Shown one piece after another: positions 18,389 to 27,058 of a stretch of 64,000 nt of DNA (positions within the stretch are counted from its first letter, which is position 1; every line of letters begins with the position of its first letter). The DNA lies in NCBI RefSeq assembly GCF_041902845.1, contig NZ_CP159486.1:1922001-1986000 (forward strand), written 5' to 3'. The position numbers and the translations under genes were made by a program. The stretch comes from Limibacterium fermenti. GTDB taxonomy: Bacteria > Bacteroidota > Bacteroidia > Bacteroidales > Dysgonomonadaceae. The notes beneath the pieces were generated by a model. The model worked only from the letters and a program-made list of their open reading frames with translations, was not told the origin of the DNA and searched no databases.

Positions 18389-19954
18389 ATGAAAATGAAT
18401 AAAATCACTTATACACTTCTTTTGTTCTTCGTTATCTCTGGAAGTTTGTTTGCCCAAGGAGAGATAGAGGCTTACAATTTTTCCCGCAAAAACATTTCCG
18501 GTACGGCAAGATCCATGGGGATGGGAGGGGCTTTTGGTGCGCTGGGAGGCGATCAAACCGGTATCTCCATCAATCCTGCCGGCATTGCCGTATATCGCAG
18601 TTCCGAAATTGTGGGTACATTTGACTTATCAAATAACACATCGAAAGTTGGGAATCTGAAAGAAAGTGTAACCGATCGTGCATTATCGAACTTAGGCTTT
18701 GTCGGCTATTTTCCTTTACGAAGTGATGCGGTACCACTTGTCAATTTTGGGTTTACGCACCATCGTCAGAAATCATTTAGTCGGAAGATATCGGCTGTCG
18801 GTGCCCCTAATAACTCTCTATTGTATTATATTGCAGATAGAGTAAACAAGTATAACGATGAGAATCCCAATCATCTCGCTACTCCCGAAAAATTATGGAA
18901 AACGGAAGATTATAATCCTTTTGCTGATTCGTATCCATGGTTAGGTGTTTTGGCTTACAATTCATATCTCATTAAAGAGTCTACGAATAATGCTTATATA
19001 CCTTTTACAGACGAAGCCGTAAGAAATGATTTGTATTTAACCGAAAGCGGGTATATCGATAATTATGATTTTACAATAGGAACCACTATTAATAATAAGT
19101 TGAATTTGGGGCTTGCACTATCCGTATCAAGTCTTTCTTATAATTTGTATTCCGATTACAGGGAAGACTTTGTGAATGCCGGGCATTATTATCTCACGAA
19201 TTGGATGAATACAACCGGTTCGGGATTCAGTGCAAAGGTAGGCGCTATTTATCGCCCTATTCATGAGCTTAGGATAGGTGTGGCATATCATACATCTACA
19301 TGGTATTCATTGACCGATATGTTTTCGGCTGAAACAACCGATGAGCTTTCTAATGCTCCCGTTCCCGATTACAAACCGGCAACCATTCAATCGGGTACGG
19401 CAACAAACTATTATAACTTAACAACTCCCGACAAATGGGTTTTCAGTGTTGCAACGGTATTAGGAAATCGATTCATAGCAAGTCTGGATTATGAAATCAC
19501 CGATTATTCTAAAATGAAATTATCCACATCTAATGATAATGGATGGTATGATCCGGATAATGGATATATATCCGAAGATTTCAAAACCGCATCAACCCTA
19601 AGGCTCGGGGGCGAATATCGTCTCACTCCAAAATTTTCGGGGCGACTGGGGTATGCATGGATTCAAAATCCGTATAATTCCGATTTTAAAGAAAAAGGAT
19701 ATGCTGCTGTCTCAGGAACCAATACCGTTTATCGGATGGAAGGTAATACCAGTCTGTATACCGGTGGGATAGGGTACCGTTTTAATGCGAACTTCTTCCT
19801 CGATGTCGCGTTGGTGTATACCACTCAAAAGGATGATTTATATTCTTTCCCGAGTGTGTATAACGACCAAAATCAACTTTTCATCGATGGTTCCCCGTTT
19901 TCGTTGGATTACTCCTCTTGGAAAGGACTTGTGACGCTGGGATATAAGTTTTAA
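18389..19954 (+). CDS. OmpP1/FadL/TodX-family outer-membrane transporter
   Basis: 521 residues; signal peptide ends near LFAQ. The N-terminal segment SARSMGMGGAFGALGGDQTGISINPAGI-type sequence (about residues 33-65) is the hallmark of the FadL/OmpP1 family, followed by alternating amphipathic strands of a 14-stranded barrel and a C-terminus ending in GYKF. FadL-type proteins pass hydrophobic molecules through the outer membrane; in Bacteroidales they are sometimes labelled hemin receptors without direct proof. It ends the two-gene unit with the low-complexity protein gene; a terminator follows. Confidence 0.85.
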   Translation: MKMNKITYTLLLFFVISGSLFAQGEIEAYNFSRKNISGTARSMGMGGAFGALGGDQTGISINPAGIAVYRSSEIVGTFDLSNNTSKVGNLKESVTDRALSNLGFVGYFPLRSDAVPLVNFGFTHHRQKSFSRKISAVGAPNNSLLYYIADRVNKYNDENPNHLATPEKLWKTEDYNPFADSYPWLGVLAYNSYLIKESTNNAYIPFTDEAVRNDLYLTESGYIDNYDFTIGTTINNKLNLGLALSVSSLSYNLYSDYREDFVNAGHYYLTNWMNTTGSGFSAKVGAIYRPIHELRIGVAYHTSTWYSLTDMFSAETTDELSNAPVPDYKPATIQSGTATNYYNLTTPDKWVFSVATVLGNRFIASLDYEITDYSKMKLSTSNDNGWYDPDNGYISEDFKTASTLRLGGEYRLTPKFSGRLGYAWIQNPYNSDFKEKGYAAVSGTNTVYRMEGNTSLYTGGIGYRFNANFFLDVALVYTTQKDDLYSFPSVYNDQNQLFIDGSPFSLDYSSWKGLVTLGYKF

Positions 19955-19982
19955 TGTGATTTTTTAATTACCTCTATATATG

Positions 19983-20013
19983 AAAAGCCGGGCTTACAAA
20001 GTCCGGCTTTTTC
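19983..20013 (+). terminator. Intrinsic terminator after the FadL-like gene
   Basis: AAAGCCGG (19984-19991) and CCGGCTTT (20003-20010) form an 8-bp stem followed by T residues. Confidence 0.88.
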
Positions 20014-20033
20014 TGTTTATCTCTCCTTTATTA

Positions 20034-20056
20034 TTGATAAAAAACAATTACCTTTG
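20034..20056 (+). promoter_or_regulatory. panB promoter
   Basis: TACCTTTG at 20049-20056 is the -7 element, with TTG at 20034-20036 upstream. The in-frame TTG at 20054 lies inside this element, so it cannot be the start codon; panB must start at 20081. Confidence 0.6.
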
Positions 20057-20080
20057 CAGGCAGATAAAGGGAATACAGTA

Positions 20081-20911
20081 ATGCTAGAAGAAAAAAAAGC
20101 TCCAACGGAAGATAAAAGAAAAGTAACTACCCACCGCTTACTCGAAATGAAACAACGCGGGGAAAAAATATCCATGCTTACAGCGTATGATTTTTCCATG
20201 GCCGGCGTTATCGATCAAGCGGGTATCGATGTCATTCTTGTCGGTGATTCGGCTTCGAATGTAATGGCCGGGAATACGACGACACTCCCTATCACATTGG
20301 AGCAAATGATCTATCACGGACAATCGGTGATGAAGGCGGTGAAAAGGGCTTTGGTCGTCGTCGATATGCCTTTCGGCAGTTATCAGGGAAACCCCGTGGA
20401 AGCGGTAGCTTCGGCGGTCCGAATCATGAAAGAAACGCAAGCCGACTGTGTGAAATTGGAAGGAGGTACAGAAGTGTTGGAATCGATTAAACGGATTCTT
20501 AGCGCGGGGATTCCGATTATGGGACATCTGGGACTCATGCCGCAGTCTATCAACAAATACGGGACGTATGGCGTGCGCGCAAAAGATACCGATGAAGCCC
20601 AACGGCTGATCGATGATGCCTGTGCCTTGCAGGACGCGGGGTGTTGCTCTCTTGTGCTGGAGAAAATCCCTGCGGAATTAGCAAAGGAAGTGGCCGAAAA
20701 ACTCACTATTCCCGTTATCGGTATTGGCGCCGGGCCCTATGTCGACGGACAAGTACTCGTTATGCACGACATGTTAGGGATCAATAAAGGGTTCTCTCCC
20801 CGGTTTCTTCGCAAATATGCCAATCTTTTTGAAGATATTACCCGTGCGGTTCAAGCGTATGTACAAGATGTGAAATCGGTCGATTTTCCATCAAAAGACG
20901 AAAGCTATTGA
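20081..20911 (+). CDS. panB: 3-methyl-2-oxobutanoate hydroxymethyltransferase
   Basis: PanB transfers a hydroxymethyl group from methylenetetrahydrofolate to 2-oxoisovalerate, giving ketopantoate, the first step of pantothenate and coenzyme A synthesis. From ATG 20081 it has 276 residues, the normal length. Family signatures: ISMLTAYDFSMAGVIDQAG, LVGDSASNVMAGNTTTLPIT (metal and substrate binding), VKLEGG, and PVIGIGAGPYVDGQVLVMHD. The start is set by the promoter overlap with upstream in-frame TTG 20054. Its 3' end overlaps the convergent nuclease-like gene by 7 bp. Confidence 0.96.
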   Translation: MLEEKKAPTEDKRKVTTHRLLEMKQRGEKISMLTAYDFSMAGVIDQAGIDVILVGDSASNVMAGNTTTLPITLEQMIYHGQSVMKAVKRALVVVDMPFGSYQGNPVEAVASAVRIMKETQADCVKLEGGTEVLESIKRILSAGIPIMGHLGLMPQSINKYGTYGVRAKDTDEAQRLIDDACALQDAGCCSLVLEKIPAELAKEVAEKLTIPVIGIGAGPYVDGQVLVMHDMLGINKGFSPRFLRKYANLFEDITRAVQAYVQDVKSVDFPSKDESY

Positions 20912-21366
20912 CGTTTAGACAACGTGGTATAGTCCGGTATTTCGGAGAGATAGTGAAAAGTCTGTGTCGTATAATCGACATGGCCGCAATAATGGTTCAG
21001 TCCGTTGGATACAATCAAATAGTCTACTTTTAAGACGATATTATAGCGGACAATCTGATCGAATACTTCTTGCGACAGCGTTACTCCGGGTTCTTTATAT
21101 TCGATAATCATGACCGGTTCGAGTTGATGATTATACACCACCGTATCGCATCTCCGAAATAAAGAATTCAGTTTTATGCCTGCTTCATTTGCCATCAGCG
21201 ATGCGGGATAGTTCTTTTCTGAAATCAGATAATGGACGAAGTGCTGTCGAACCCATTCTTCAGGTGTCAGCCTCACATATTTACGCCGTAAGGGATCGAA
21301 AATCTCCGTACGGGTCTCCGATTTTCTGATTTTTGCATCGTAAGGAGGCAAATTTAATGCATACAT
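20905..21366 (-). CDS. Stand-alone HsdR N-terminal-like (HSDR_N_2) nuclease-fold protein
   Basis: 153 residues resembling the N-terminal nuclease domain of type I restriction R subunits, but without helicase parts. The core reads LFRRCDTVVYNHQLEPVMIIEYKEPG, giving the D-x(n)-E-x-K arrangement of the PD-(D/E)xK fold. Such short proteins are widespread in Bacteroidales next to housekeeping genes and are not accompanied by hsdM/hsdS here. The cellular role is unknown. It is convergent with panB (7-bp overlap) and divergent from the AMP nucleosidase gene, whose -7 element lies only 5 bp from its start codon. Confidence 0.75.
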   Translation of the reverse strand: MYALNLPPYDAKIRKSETRTEIFDPLRRKYVRLTPEEWVRQHFVHYLISEKNYPASLMANEAGIKLNSLFRRCDTVVYNHQLEPVMIIEYKEPGVTLSQEVFDQIVRYNIVLKVDYLIVSNGLNHYCGHVDYTTQTFHYLSEIPDYTTLSKRQ

Positions 21367-21370
21367 ATTG

Positions 21371-21378
21371 TATCTTTG
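21371..21378 (+). promoter_or_regulatory. Promoter -7 element (TATCTTTG) of the AMP nucleosidase gene
   Basis: TATCTTTG matches the consensus and lies 48 bp upstream of ATG 21426. It also shows that the open frame beginning at 21333 starts too early. Confidence 0.6.
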
Positions 21379-21425
21379 TTCGTGAAATAGGTGTTATCGT
21401 TATAAAGCAAAAGTACGTCAATTTT

Positions 21426-22202
21426 ATGAGAACAAAACAAGAAATTGTAGAGAATTGGCTTCCCCGGTATACAAAAAGGCCGTTGGAGGAGTTTACGAAA
21501 TTTATTTTACTTACGAATTTTCAAAAATATGTGGAGATATTTGCCGATCACTTTAGCGTACCTATTATCGGCGTTGATGCCAATATGCCCAATGCGTCGG
21601 CTCAAGGTATCACGATTGTTAATTTCGGGATGGGAAGTGCAAATGCAGCCACAGTGATGGATTTGCTAAGTGCCGTATCGCCTACAGCCGTGCTTTTCTT
21701 GGGAAAATGCGGAGGCGTTAAAGCACATGGTAGTCTGGGAGACTATATTCTTCCTATTGCGGCAATAAGAGGCGAGGGGACTTCCAACGATTACTTCCCG
21801 CCCGAAGTGCCATCCTTACCGGCTTTCAGCTTGTTACGCGCCTTATCGTCGAATATCCGCGATTTTAACCGGGACTATTGGACGGGGACGGTTTACACCA
21901 CCAACCGCAGGGTGTGGGAGTACGATGATGAATTTAAAAACTATCTGCGTCAGATTCGTGTCATGGCGGTGGATATGGAAACAGCGACCCTGTTTACCTG
22001 CGGTTTCGCGAATCACATTTCGACCGGCGCTTTACTGCTTGTTTCCGACCAACCGATGATCTCGAGCGGAGTAAAAACCGAAAAAAGCGACAAGCTTGTT
22101 ACTGAAAACTTCGTAAAAGAACACGTATTGATCGGTATCAAATCGCTCACGACATTGATTAATAATGGTTCCACTATAAAACATTTACGTTTCGACTGGT
22201 AA
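21426..22202 (+). CDS. amn: AMP nucleosidase
   Basis: Splits AMP into adenine and ribose 5-phosphate. From ATG 21426 the protein is 258 residues, the short form found in Bacteroidota that lacks the regulatory N-terminal domain of the enterobacterial enzyme. The nucleoside-phosphorylase-like fold is seen in ITIVNFGMGSANAATVMDLL, VLFLGKCGGVKAHGSLGDYI, MAVDMETATLFTCG (ribose-binding Glu) and LLLVSDQP. The start is chosen because the promoter lies between the upstream in-frame ATG and this one. holA follows after 11 bp, so they are probably co-transcribed. Confidence 0.88.
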   Translation: MRTKQEIVENWLPRYTKRPLEEFTKFILLTNFQKYVEIFADHFSVPIIGVDANMPNASAQGITIVNFGMGSANAATVMDLLSAVSPTAVLFLGKCGGVKAHGSLGDYILPIAAIRGEGTSNDYFPPEVPSLPAFSLLRALSSNIRDFNRDYWTGTVYTTNRRVWEYDDEFKNYLRQIRVMAVDMETATLFTCGFANHISTGALLLVSDQPMISSGVKTEKSDKLVTENFVKEHVLIGIKSLTTLINNGSTIKHLRFDW

Positions 22203-22213
22203 TTCCCCGATTT

Positions 22214-23236
22214 ATGGCAGCATCTACTCAAACGACTTTCGATTCCATCCGCAAGGACATACTTCAGCGCAATTTTAAGCCTATATATCTTTTAATGGGG
22301 GAAGAGGCTTACTTTATTGATAAATTGACGGAAATACTAACGGAAACCGTTCTTACGGAGACTGAAAAAGATTTCAATATGCAAGTCTTTTACGGTACCG
22401 ACTCCGATATAAACAATATCATTTCCACAGCCCGCCGTTTTCCGATGATGGCCGAACATCAACTGATCATCGTAAAGGAAGCGCAACAACTCGATAAATT
22501 GGAATTAATGGATATTTACGCCAAACATCCGATGCTGTCAACCGTATTGGTACTCAACTATAAACATGGAGTGGCGGATAAACGAAAGGCTTGGGTGAAA
22601 CATATCGATAGGATCGGCATTGTTTTCGAATCAAAAAAATTATATGATAACCAGGTGCCCGCTTTTATCAGTTCCTATTTCCGGGAAAAAAATATCGGCA
22701 TTGATGATAAATCCGCTCAAATGCTGACCGATTTTGTGGGGAACGATCTTAGTAAACTCCTTCCGGAACTGCAAAAATTAGAAATATCCTTACCGGATGA
22801 ATCCAAACGCATAACATCCGACCTGATAGAGAAAAATGTGGGGATAAGCAAAGAATACAATAACTTTGAACTTCTGAAAGCGATTATTCAAAAAAACGTC
22901 TTATCGGCCAATCGCATTGTCGATTATTTCGGAAAGAACCCCAAAGATAATCCTACGATTGTAACCCTCTCCGTTTTGTTCAATTATTTCAGTAATCTGT
23001 TGGAGTGTTATTGGTTGCCACAAAAAAGCGAACAAGCGATTATGAGCGCTTTGCAAATTCGTTCTGCTTATTTCGCCCGGGATTATATGCTCGGACTACG
23101 AAATTATCCTGCACAAAAAGTAATGGAAATCATCTCTTTATTGCGGATGTTTGATGCAAAAACAAAAGGTATCGATAATCAAAGCGCCTCACCCGGAGAA
23201 CTACTCAAGGAGCTTGTTTTCCGGATTATGCATTAA
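22214..23236 (+). CDS. holA: DNA polymerase III subunit delta
   Basis: 340 residues. Delta opens the sliding clamp as part of the clamp loader. The N-terminal domain has KPIYLLMGEEAYFIDKLTEIL, followed by ARRFPMMAEHQLIIVKEAQQL; the lid and C-terminal collar helices follow (LTDFVGNDLSKLLPELQKLEI; SAYFARDYMLGLRNYP). Length is normal. The stop codon overlaps that of the convergent peroxidase gene by 4 bp (shared TTAA). Confidence 0.93.
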   Translation: MAASTQTTFDSIRKDILQRNFKPIYLLMGEEAYFIDKLTEILTETVLTETEKDFNMQVFYGTDSDINNIISTARRFPMMAEHQLIIVKEAQQLDKLELMDIYAKHPMLSTVLVLNYKHGVADKRKAWVKHIDRIGIVFESKKLYDNQVPAFISSYFREKNIGIDDKSAQMLTDFVGNDLSKLLPELQKLEISLPDESKRITSDLIEKNVGISKEYNNFELLKAIIQKNVLSANRIVDYFGKNPKDNPTIVTLSVLFNYFSNLLECYWLPQKSEQAIMSALQIRSAYFARDYMLGLRNYPAQKVMEIISLLRMFDAKTKGIDNQSASPGELLKELVFRIMH

Positions 23237-23796
23237 TCGGCGGTAATCCATTCCGTTACTTTTTTGCTTACCGGGCTCTCTTTGGGTAGGAGAACATCAA
23301 CCAAATTGCCGTTTTCATCGATAAGGAACTTCTGAAAATTCCAGATAACATCCTGATCGATTTTGCCATTTTCAGATTTATGAGTCAGCCATTTATATAC
23401 GGGAGCCTGATCTTCTCCGGCAACACTGATTTTTTCCATTAAAGGAAAACTTACCCCGTAATTAGCCGTACAAAACTCTTTAATTTGCTTATTTGTTCCG
23501 GGCTCCTGTTCCTTAAAATTATTGGCCGGAAAAGCAATAATAACAAAACCGGTCTCTTTATATTTCTTGTATAGTTCTTGCAATTGCTCATATTGGGGTG
23601 TCAATCCGCAATTCGAAGCAACATTTACCACCATCACTTTATTTCCTTTCAGCGATTTTAAATCGAACCTGTTTCCATCGATATCCGTAACCACAAAATC
23701 GTGAAATGTTTTCTGTGTATTTTTTGCATTCATATTTTGAAAACAAACAAGTAACAAAAAAGAGAGAATATAGACTATTTTATTTGAACTTATCAT
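23233..23796 (-). CDS. Glutathione peroxidase family protein, Cys type, exported
   Basis: 187 residues with an N-terminal signal peptide (about 1-24), so probably periplasmic. The peroxidatic Cys is C63 (VNVASNCGLTPQY), with tetrad partners Q97 (FKEQEPG), W152 and N153 (VIWNFQKFL). A second Cys at C109 (IKEFC) is where the resolving Cys of thioredoxin-dependent family members sits, so thioredoxin rather than glutathione is the likely reductant. The FPCN Cys seen in many homologues is Ala here (FPANNF). The gene faces holA. Confidence 0.9.
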   Translation of the reverse strand: MISSNKIVYILSFLLLVCFQNMNAKNTQKTFHDFVVTDIDGNRFDLKSLKGNKVMVVNVASNCGLTPQYEQLQELYKKYKETGFVIIAFPANNFKEQEPGTNKQIKEFCTANYGVSFPLMEKISVAGEDQAPVYKWLTHKSENGKIDQDVIWNFQKFLIDENGNLVDVLLPKESPVSKKVTEWITAD

Positions 23797-24651
23797 TTTA
23801 ATTGTATTATGTACTTTTGTGAATAGTATATCTTAAACAGAAGTCTGCCAGGAAAGGTTCATTTTGAAATAAAAAATATTTGAAGAATAAATGAAACACA
23901 GAATATGTTCTTAAATTAGTTGGTTATGAGAGATCTATAACAGATGTAAACTCGCTGAGAAGGTTCTATTTTTCGTTATCTGATATTCGGGTCGCAATTA
24001 CTATATTCTCTCGGGGTTTCAGTATTAAGAGAGATATAAATGGCAACTCTACCAATCTCTAAAATCGATAATTCCATTTTCTCACTCACAAATATTCTTT
24101 TTTAATTCGACAAATCGATAAAAATACAAACTTAAATTGATGAATAAACATTTGACTGTTTACAAAAGTATAGTGCCAATATAAATAAATGTATCAATAG
24201 CAATCAACTCAAAAGTAAATTACTATTTAATATCTATTGCTTACACGGTAATACAAATGTAAATCCAAAGCGTTAACCTTTAGATTTCTATTATTAGATA
24301 CTATCTATATCTATAAATATCAATACTATATATCTAAAATATAAAGCATCGGACAAAGTCTTACATACATAACGCCTTAAATGAATATATTTTAGTTAAA
24401 ATGAATGATTTTATATTCTATATATTCATATATATCAGTATAATATAGATATTGTACGAACAAATAATTATTATTTTTTATTGAGATTATAAATCATCTG
24501 AATACATTTGTTGTTACTTTTGTGATTGCTATTACTTTTGTTTACCATAAAATTGTATAGTGGATTTGTTTTGTAAGTTTCTAAATGTTGATTACATTTG
24601 TATCGATTATTAATAACAGAATATTTATACATAGTGGTTCATACGAATTAA
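23797..24651. other. 855-bp AT-rich intergenic region with repeated promoter-like elements
   Basis: No credible gene is found on either strand. The region is strongly AT-rich. It holds a rightward TACTTTTG at 23812-23819 with no gene behind it and an imperfect hairpin near 24005-24040 (TTCTCTC and GAGAGAT arms). Near the right end four TAC(A/T)TTTG copies are found at 24503, 24515, 24533 and 24593. The last is the promoter of the XRE gene. A small RNA or operator cluster is possible but unproven. Confidence 0.5.
24570..24600 (+). promoter_or_regulatory. Promoter of the XRE regulator gene (TTTG, 19 bp, TACATTTG)
   Basis: TTTG at 24570-24573 and TACATTTG at 24593-24600 are spaced by 19 bp, an excellent match to the Bacteroidota housekeeping promoter. 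Three further TAC(A/T)TTTG copies at 24503-24510, 24515-24522 and 24533-24540 lie just upstream. Confidence 0.7.
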
Positions 24652-25122
24652 ATGAAAGATCGAATCAAACAAATTATGGAAAATGAGAACCTGACACCTG
24701 CACAATTTGCAGACAGGTTGCAAATTAATCGGGCAGTAATATCTCATATTTTGAATGGAAGAAATAATCCGAGTCTGGATGTGGTTGTTAAAATCCTTAA
24801 TGATATGAATGATATAAATCCGGAGTGGTTGCTTAACGGAACTGAACCGATGTACAAAACTCCCCGAAGCAATACGAATGCCGTATCGATGCCCAAAACT
24901 CCCGATTTATTTAGTGAGAGAACCATAAATCCTATCCAGAATACAGCTAAATTAGAATTCGCGCAGGAAAAGCCGCTTAAAAGGCCGGTAAATACCGAAC
25001 AAATAAAGGAAAATGAGCTCATTGAACCTTCCCAAAATAGTGCTAAAAAAATCACCCAAATAATCATTTATTACGACGACAATACATTTGAAACATTTAT
25101 ACCCCCTTTATTGAAAAATTAA
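24652..25122 (+). CDS. XRE-family HTH transcriptional regulator
   Basis: 156 residues. The N-terminal 65 residues form a Cro/CI-type helix-turn-helix (LTPAQFADRLQINRAVISHILNGRNNPSLDVVVKIL). The rest (about 70-156) is a Pro/Asn/Lys-rich linker with a short conserved-looking tail (KKITQIIIYYDDNTFETFIPP). Bacteroidales carry such regulators in many copies; their targets are mostly unknown. The gene stands alone after a long AT-rich gap with repeated elements, so autoregulation is plausible. Confidence 0.85.
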   Translation: MKDRIKQIMENENLTPAQFADRLQINRAVISHILNGRNNPSLDVVVKILNDMNDINPEWLLNGTEPMYKTPRSNTNAVSMPKTPDLFSERTINPIQNTAKLEFAQEKPLKRPVNTEQIKENELIEPSQNSAKKITQIIIYYDDNTFETFIPPLLKN

Positions 25123-25166
25123 TTCCGAAATATCGGCGTCTTGATTCATCATTTTTCTTTTATTCG

Positions 25167-25174
25167 TACCTTTG
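25167..25174 (+). promoter_or_regulatory. Promoter -7 element of pyrK-pyrD
   Basis: TACCTTTG lies 50 bp upstream of the pyrK start codon. Confidence 0.55.
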
Positions 25175-25224
25175 CAGGAGTAACGTATTATTTCATCGTT
25201 TTTGTCAATGAATTCCTATTTTAA

Positions 25225-26007
25225 ATGAAAAGAATGCTCGATATGGTGGTTCTCTCGAATGAACGACTGAATGACCAAAATAATTTATTAAAAGTAACTC
25301 CTGCTACAGGTGAAAAATTACCGGATACCGTATCTCCCGGGCAATTTGTACAAATAAGGATAGAAAACTCTGTCCATACATTTTTGCGTCGCCCTATTTC
25401 CGTTAATTTTGTCGATACTTCCCTCAATCAATTATGGTTATTAGTCCAAAATGTGGGAGAAGGAACAAAACATCTATGTAATTATAGCGAGGGGGAAAAG
25501 ATAAATATTATTTTTCCGCTGGGAAATCAATTTCATCTTCCTTCAAAAGTCACTTCTAAAATACTTCTTATCGGCGGCGGAGTTGGAACCGCTCCCTTAT
25601 TGTTTTTAGGGAAAAAAGCGACGGATAACGGGTTTAAACCGAATTTCCTGCTCGGAGGACGGTCGGCAAAAGATTTATTGCAGTTGGACGATTTTAAAAA
25701 ATACGGAGCGGTTTATACCACAACCGAAGACGGAACGCAAGGCGAAAAGGGTTTTGTTATCCATCATTCCATCTTACAAGAGGAAAAATACGATTTTATC
25801 TATACGTGCGGCCCCAAGCCGATGATGGTCGCCGTAGCAAAATATGCCCACGAAAATGATATCGAATGCGAGGCCTCGTTGGAAAACCTGATGGCTTGCG
25901 GGTTCGGCGCGTGCCTTTGCTGCATTGAAAAAACAACCCGAGGAAATGTTTGCGCCTGTACCGAAGGTCCCGTATTTAACATAAAAGAACTCACATGGAT
26001 AGATTAA
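25225..26007 (+). CDS. pyrK: Dihydroorotate dehydrogenase B, electron-transfer subunit
   Basis: 260 residues. PyrK passes electrons from the PyrD flavin through FAD and a [2Fe-2S] centre to NAD. Seen: FAD-binding domain with FLRRPISVN (about 51-60), an NAD-binding domain opening with KILLIGGGVGTAPLLFLGKK (about 112-131), and the C-terminal iron-sulfur Cys cluster (MACGFGACLCC, then NVCAC). The gene overlaps pyrD by 13 bp, which is typical for this two-subunit enzyme. Confidence 0.94.
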   Translation: MKRMLDMVVLSNERLNDQNNLLKVTPATGEKLPDTVSPGQFVQIRIENSVHTFLRRPISVNFVDTSLNQLWLLVQNVGEGTKHLCNYSEGEKINIIFPLGNQFHLPSKVTSKILLIGGGVGTAPLLFLGKKATDNGFKPNFLLGGRSAKDLLQLDDFKKYGAVYTTTEDGTQGEKGFVIHHSILQEEKYDFIYTCGPKPMMVAVAKYAHENDIECEASLENLMACGFGACLCCIEKTTRGNVCACTEGPVFNIKELTWID

Positions 26008-26909
26008 AGGTCAGTATTGGCGGGCTGGAACTGAAAAATCCGGTAATGACGGCTTCAGGAACATTCGGATACGGTACGGAATATATCGATTTTATCGATT
26101 TGTCTCGTTTAGGAGGCATTTTCGTGAAAGGGACGACCCTCGAACCCAGAGATGGAAACAATTATTCCAGAATGGCTGAGACGGCATCGGGGATGCTTAA
26201 TGCGGTCGGATTGCAAAATAAGGGAGTGACTTATTTTGTACAGCATATTTACCCGGAAATAAAACAGTATGATACGAATATTATCGTGAATGTATCCGGC
26301 TCATCGGTTGACGATTATGTAAAATGCTCCGAAAGACTTGTCGATTTGGAGCGTATTCCGGCTATCGAACTGAATATCTCGTGCCCGAATGTGAAAGAAG
26401 GCGGAATGGCTTTCGGCACATCGTGCGACTCTGCGGCGAAGGTGGTAAAAGCGGTACGCAAGATTTATCCCAAAACGCTTATTGTAAAATTATCGCCTAA
26501 CGTGACGAATATCGGCGAAATAGCCCGTGCTGTGGAGGCGGAAGGCGCCGATTCGGTTTCGCTCGTGAATACCTTTTTAGGCATGGCCATCGACGCGGAA
26601 AAGCGCAGCCCGAAGCTTTCCACGATTACCGGAGGATTATCGGGCCCTTGCATCAAACCAATCGCTTTGAGGATGGTATGGGAAGTATATCATGCCGTTG
26701 GAATACCGATTATCGGAATGGGCGGTATATGCAATTGGCAAGATGCCATCGAATTTATATTGGCCGGCGCCACGGCTATCCAGGTGGGAACTTATAATTT
26801 TATCGATCCTGCGGCTTCGGCGAAAATCGTCGATGGAATTTTGGATTATCTCGATCGCCACCATATTCTTTCAATAGACGATCTTATCGGAAATCTCAAT
26901 ATCGATTGA
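25995..26909 (+). CDS. pyrD: Dihydroorotate dehydrogenase B, catalytic subunit
   Basis: 304 residues, class 1B enzyme oxidising dihydroorotate to orotate in pyrimidine synthesis. The FMN barrel begins LKNPVMTASGTFGYG; the catalytic Cys is in ELNISCPNVKEGG; the phosphate-binding end is IIGMGGICNWQDAIEFILAGATAIQVGT. It overlaps pyrK upstream. pyrF lies elsewhere in the window (33716). Confidence 0.95.
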   Translation: MDRLKVSIGGLELKNPVMTASGTFGYGTEYIDFIDLSRLGGIFVKGTTLEPRDGNNYSRMAETASGMLNAVGLQNKGVTYFVQHIYPEIKQYDTNIIVNVSGSSVDDYVKCSERLVDLERIPAIELNISCPNVKEGGMAFGTSCDSAAKVVKAVRKIYPKTLIVKLSPNVTNIGEIARAVEAEGADSVSLVNTFLGMAIDAEKRSPKLSTITGGLSGPCIKPIALRMVWEVYHAVGIPIIGMGGICNWQDAIEFILAGATAIQVGTYNFIDPAASAKIVDGILDYLDRHHILSIDDLIGNLNID

Positions 26910-27002
26910 CATTTCTAAATGATCCTTTTTTCCTTTATTTATTCTTTTTATGGAATGCAATCACGATAAATAGAGACATTCTGAAATCTATTTGCGCTTT
27001 CA

Positions 27003-27033
27003 TTTGACAAAATGAATAAAACTATTATCTTTG
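27003..27033 (+). promoter_or_regulatory. asnA promoter (TTTG, 19 bp, TATCTTTG)
   Basis: TTTG at 27003-27006 and TATCTTTG at 27026-27033 with 19-bp spacing form a near-perfect Bacteroidota promoter, 25 bp before the start codon. Confidence 0.75.
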
Positions 27034-27058
27034 TGTTCCAAAAACAAAGAAATAAATT

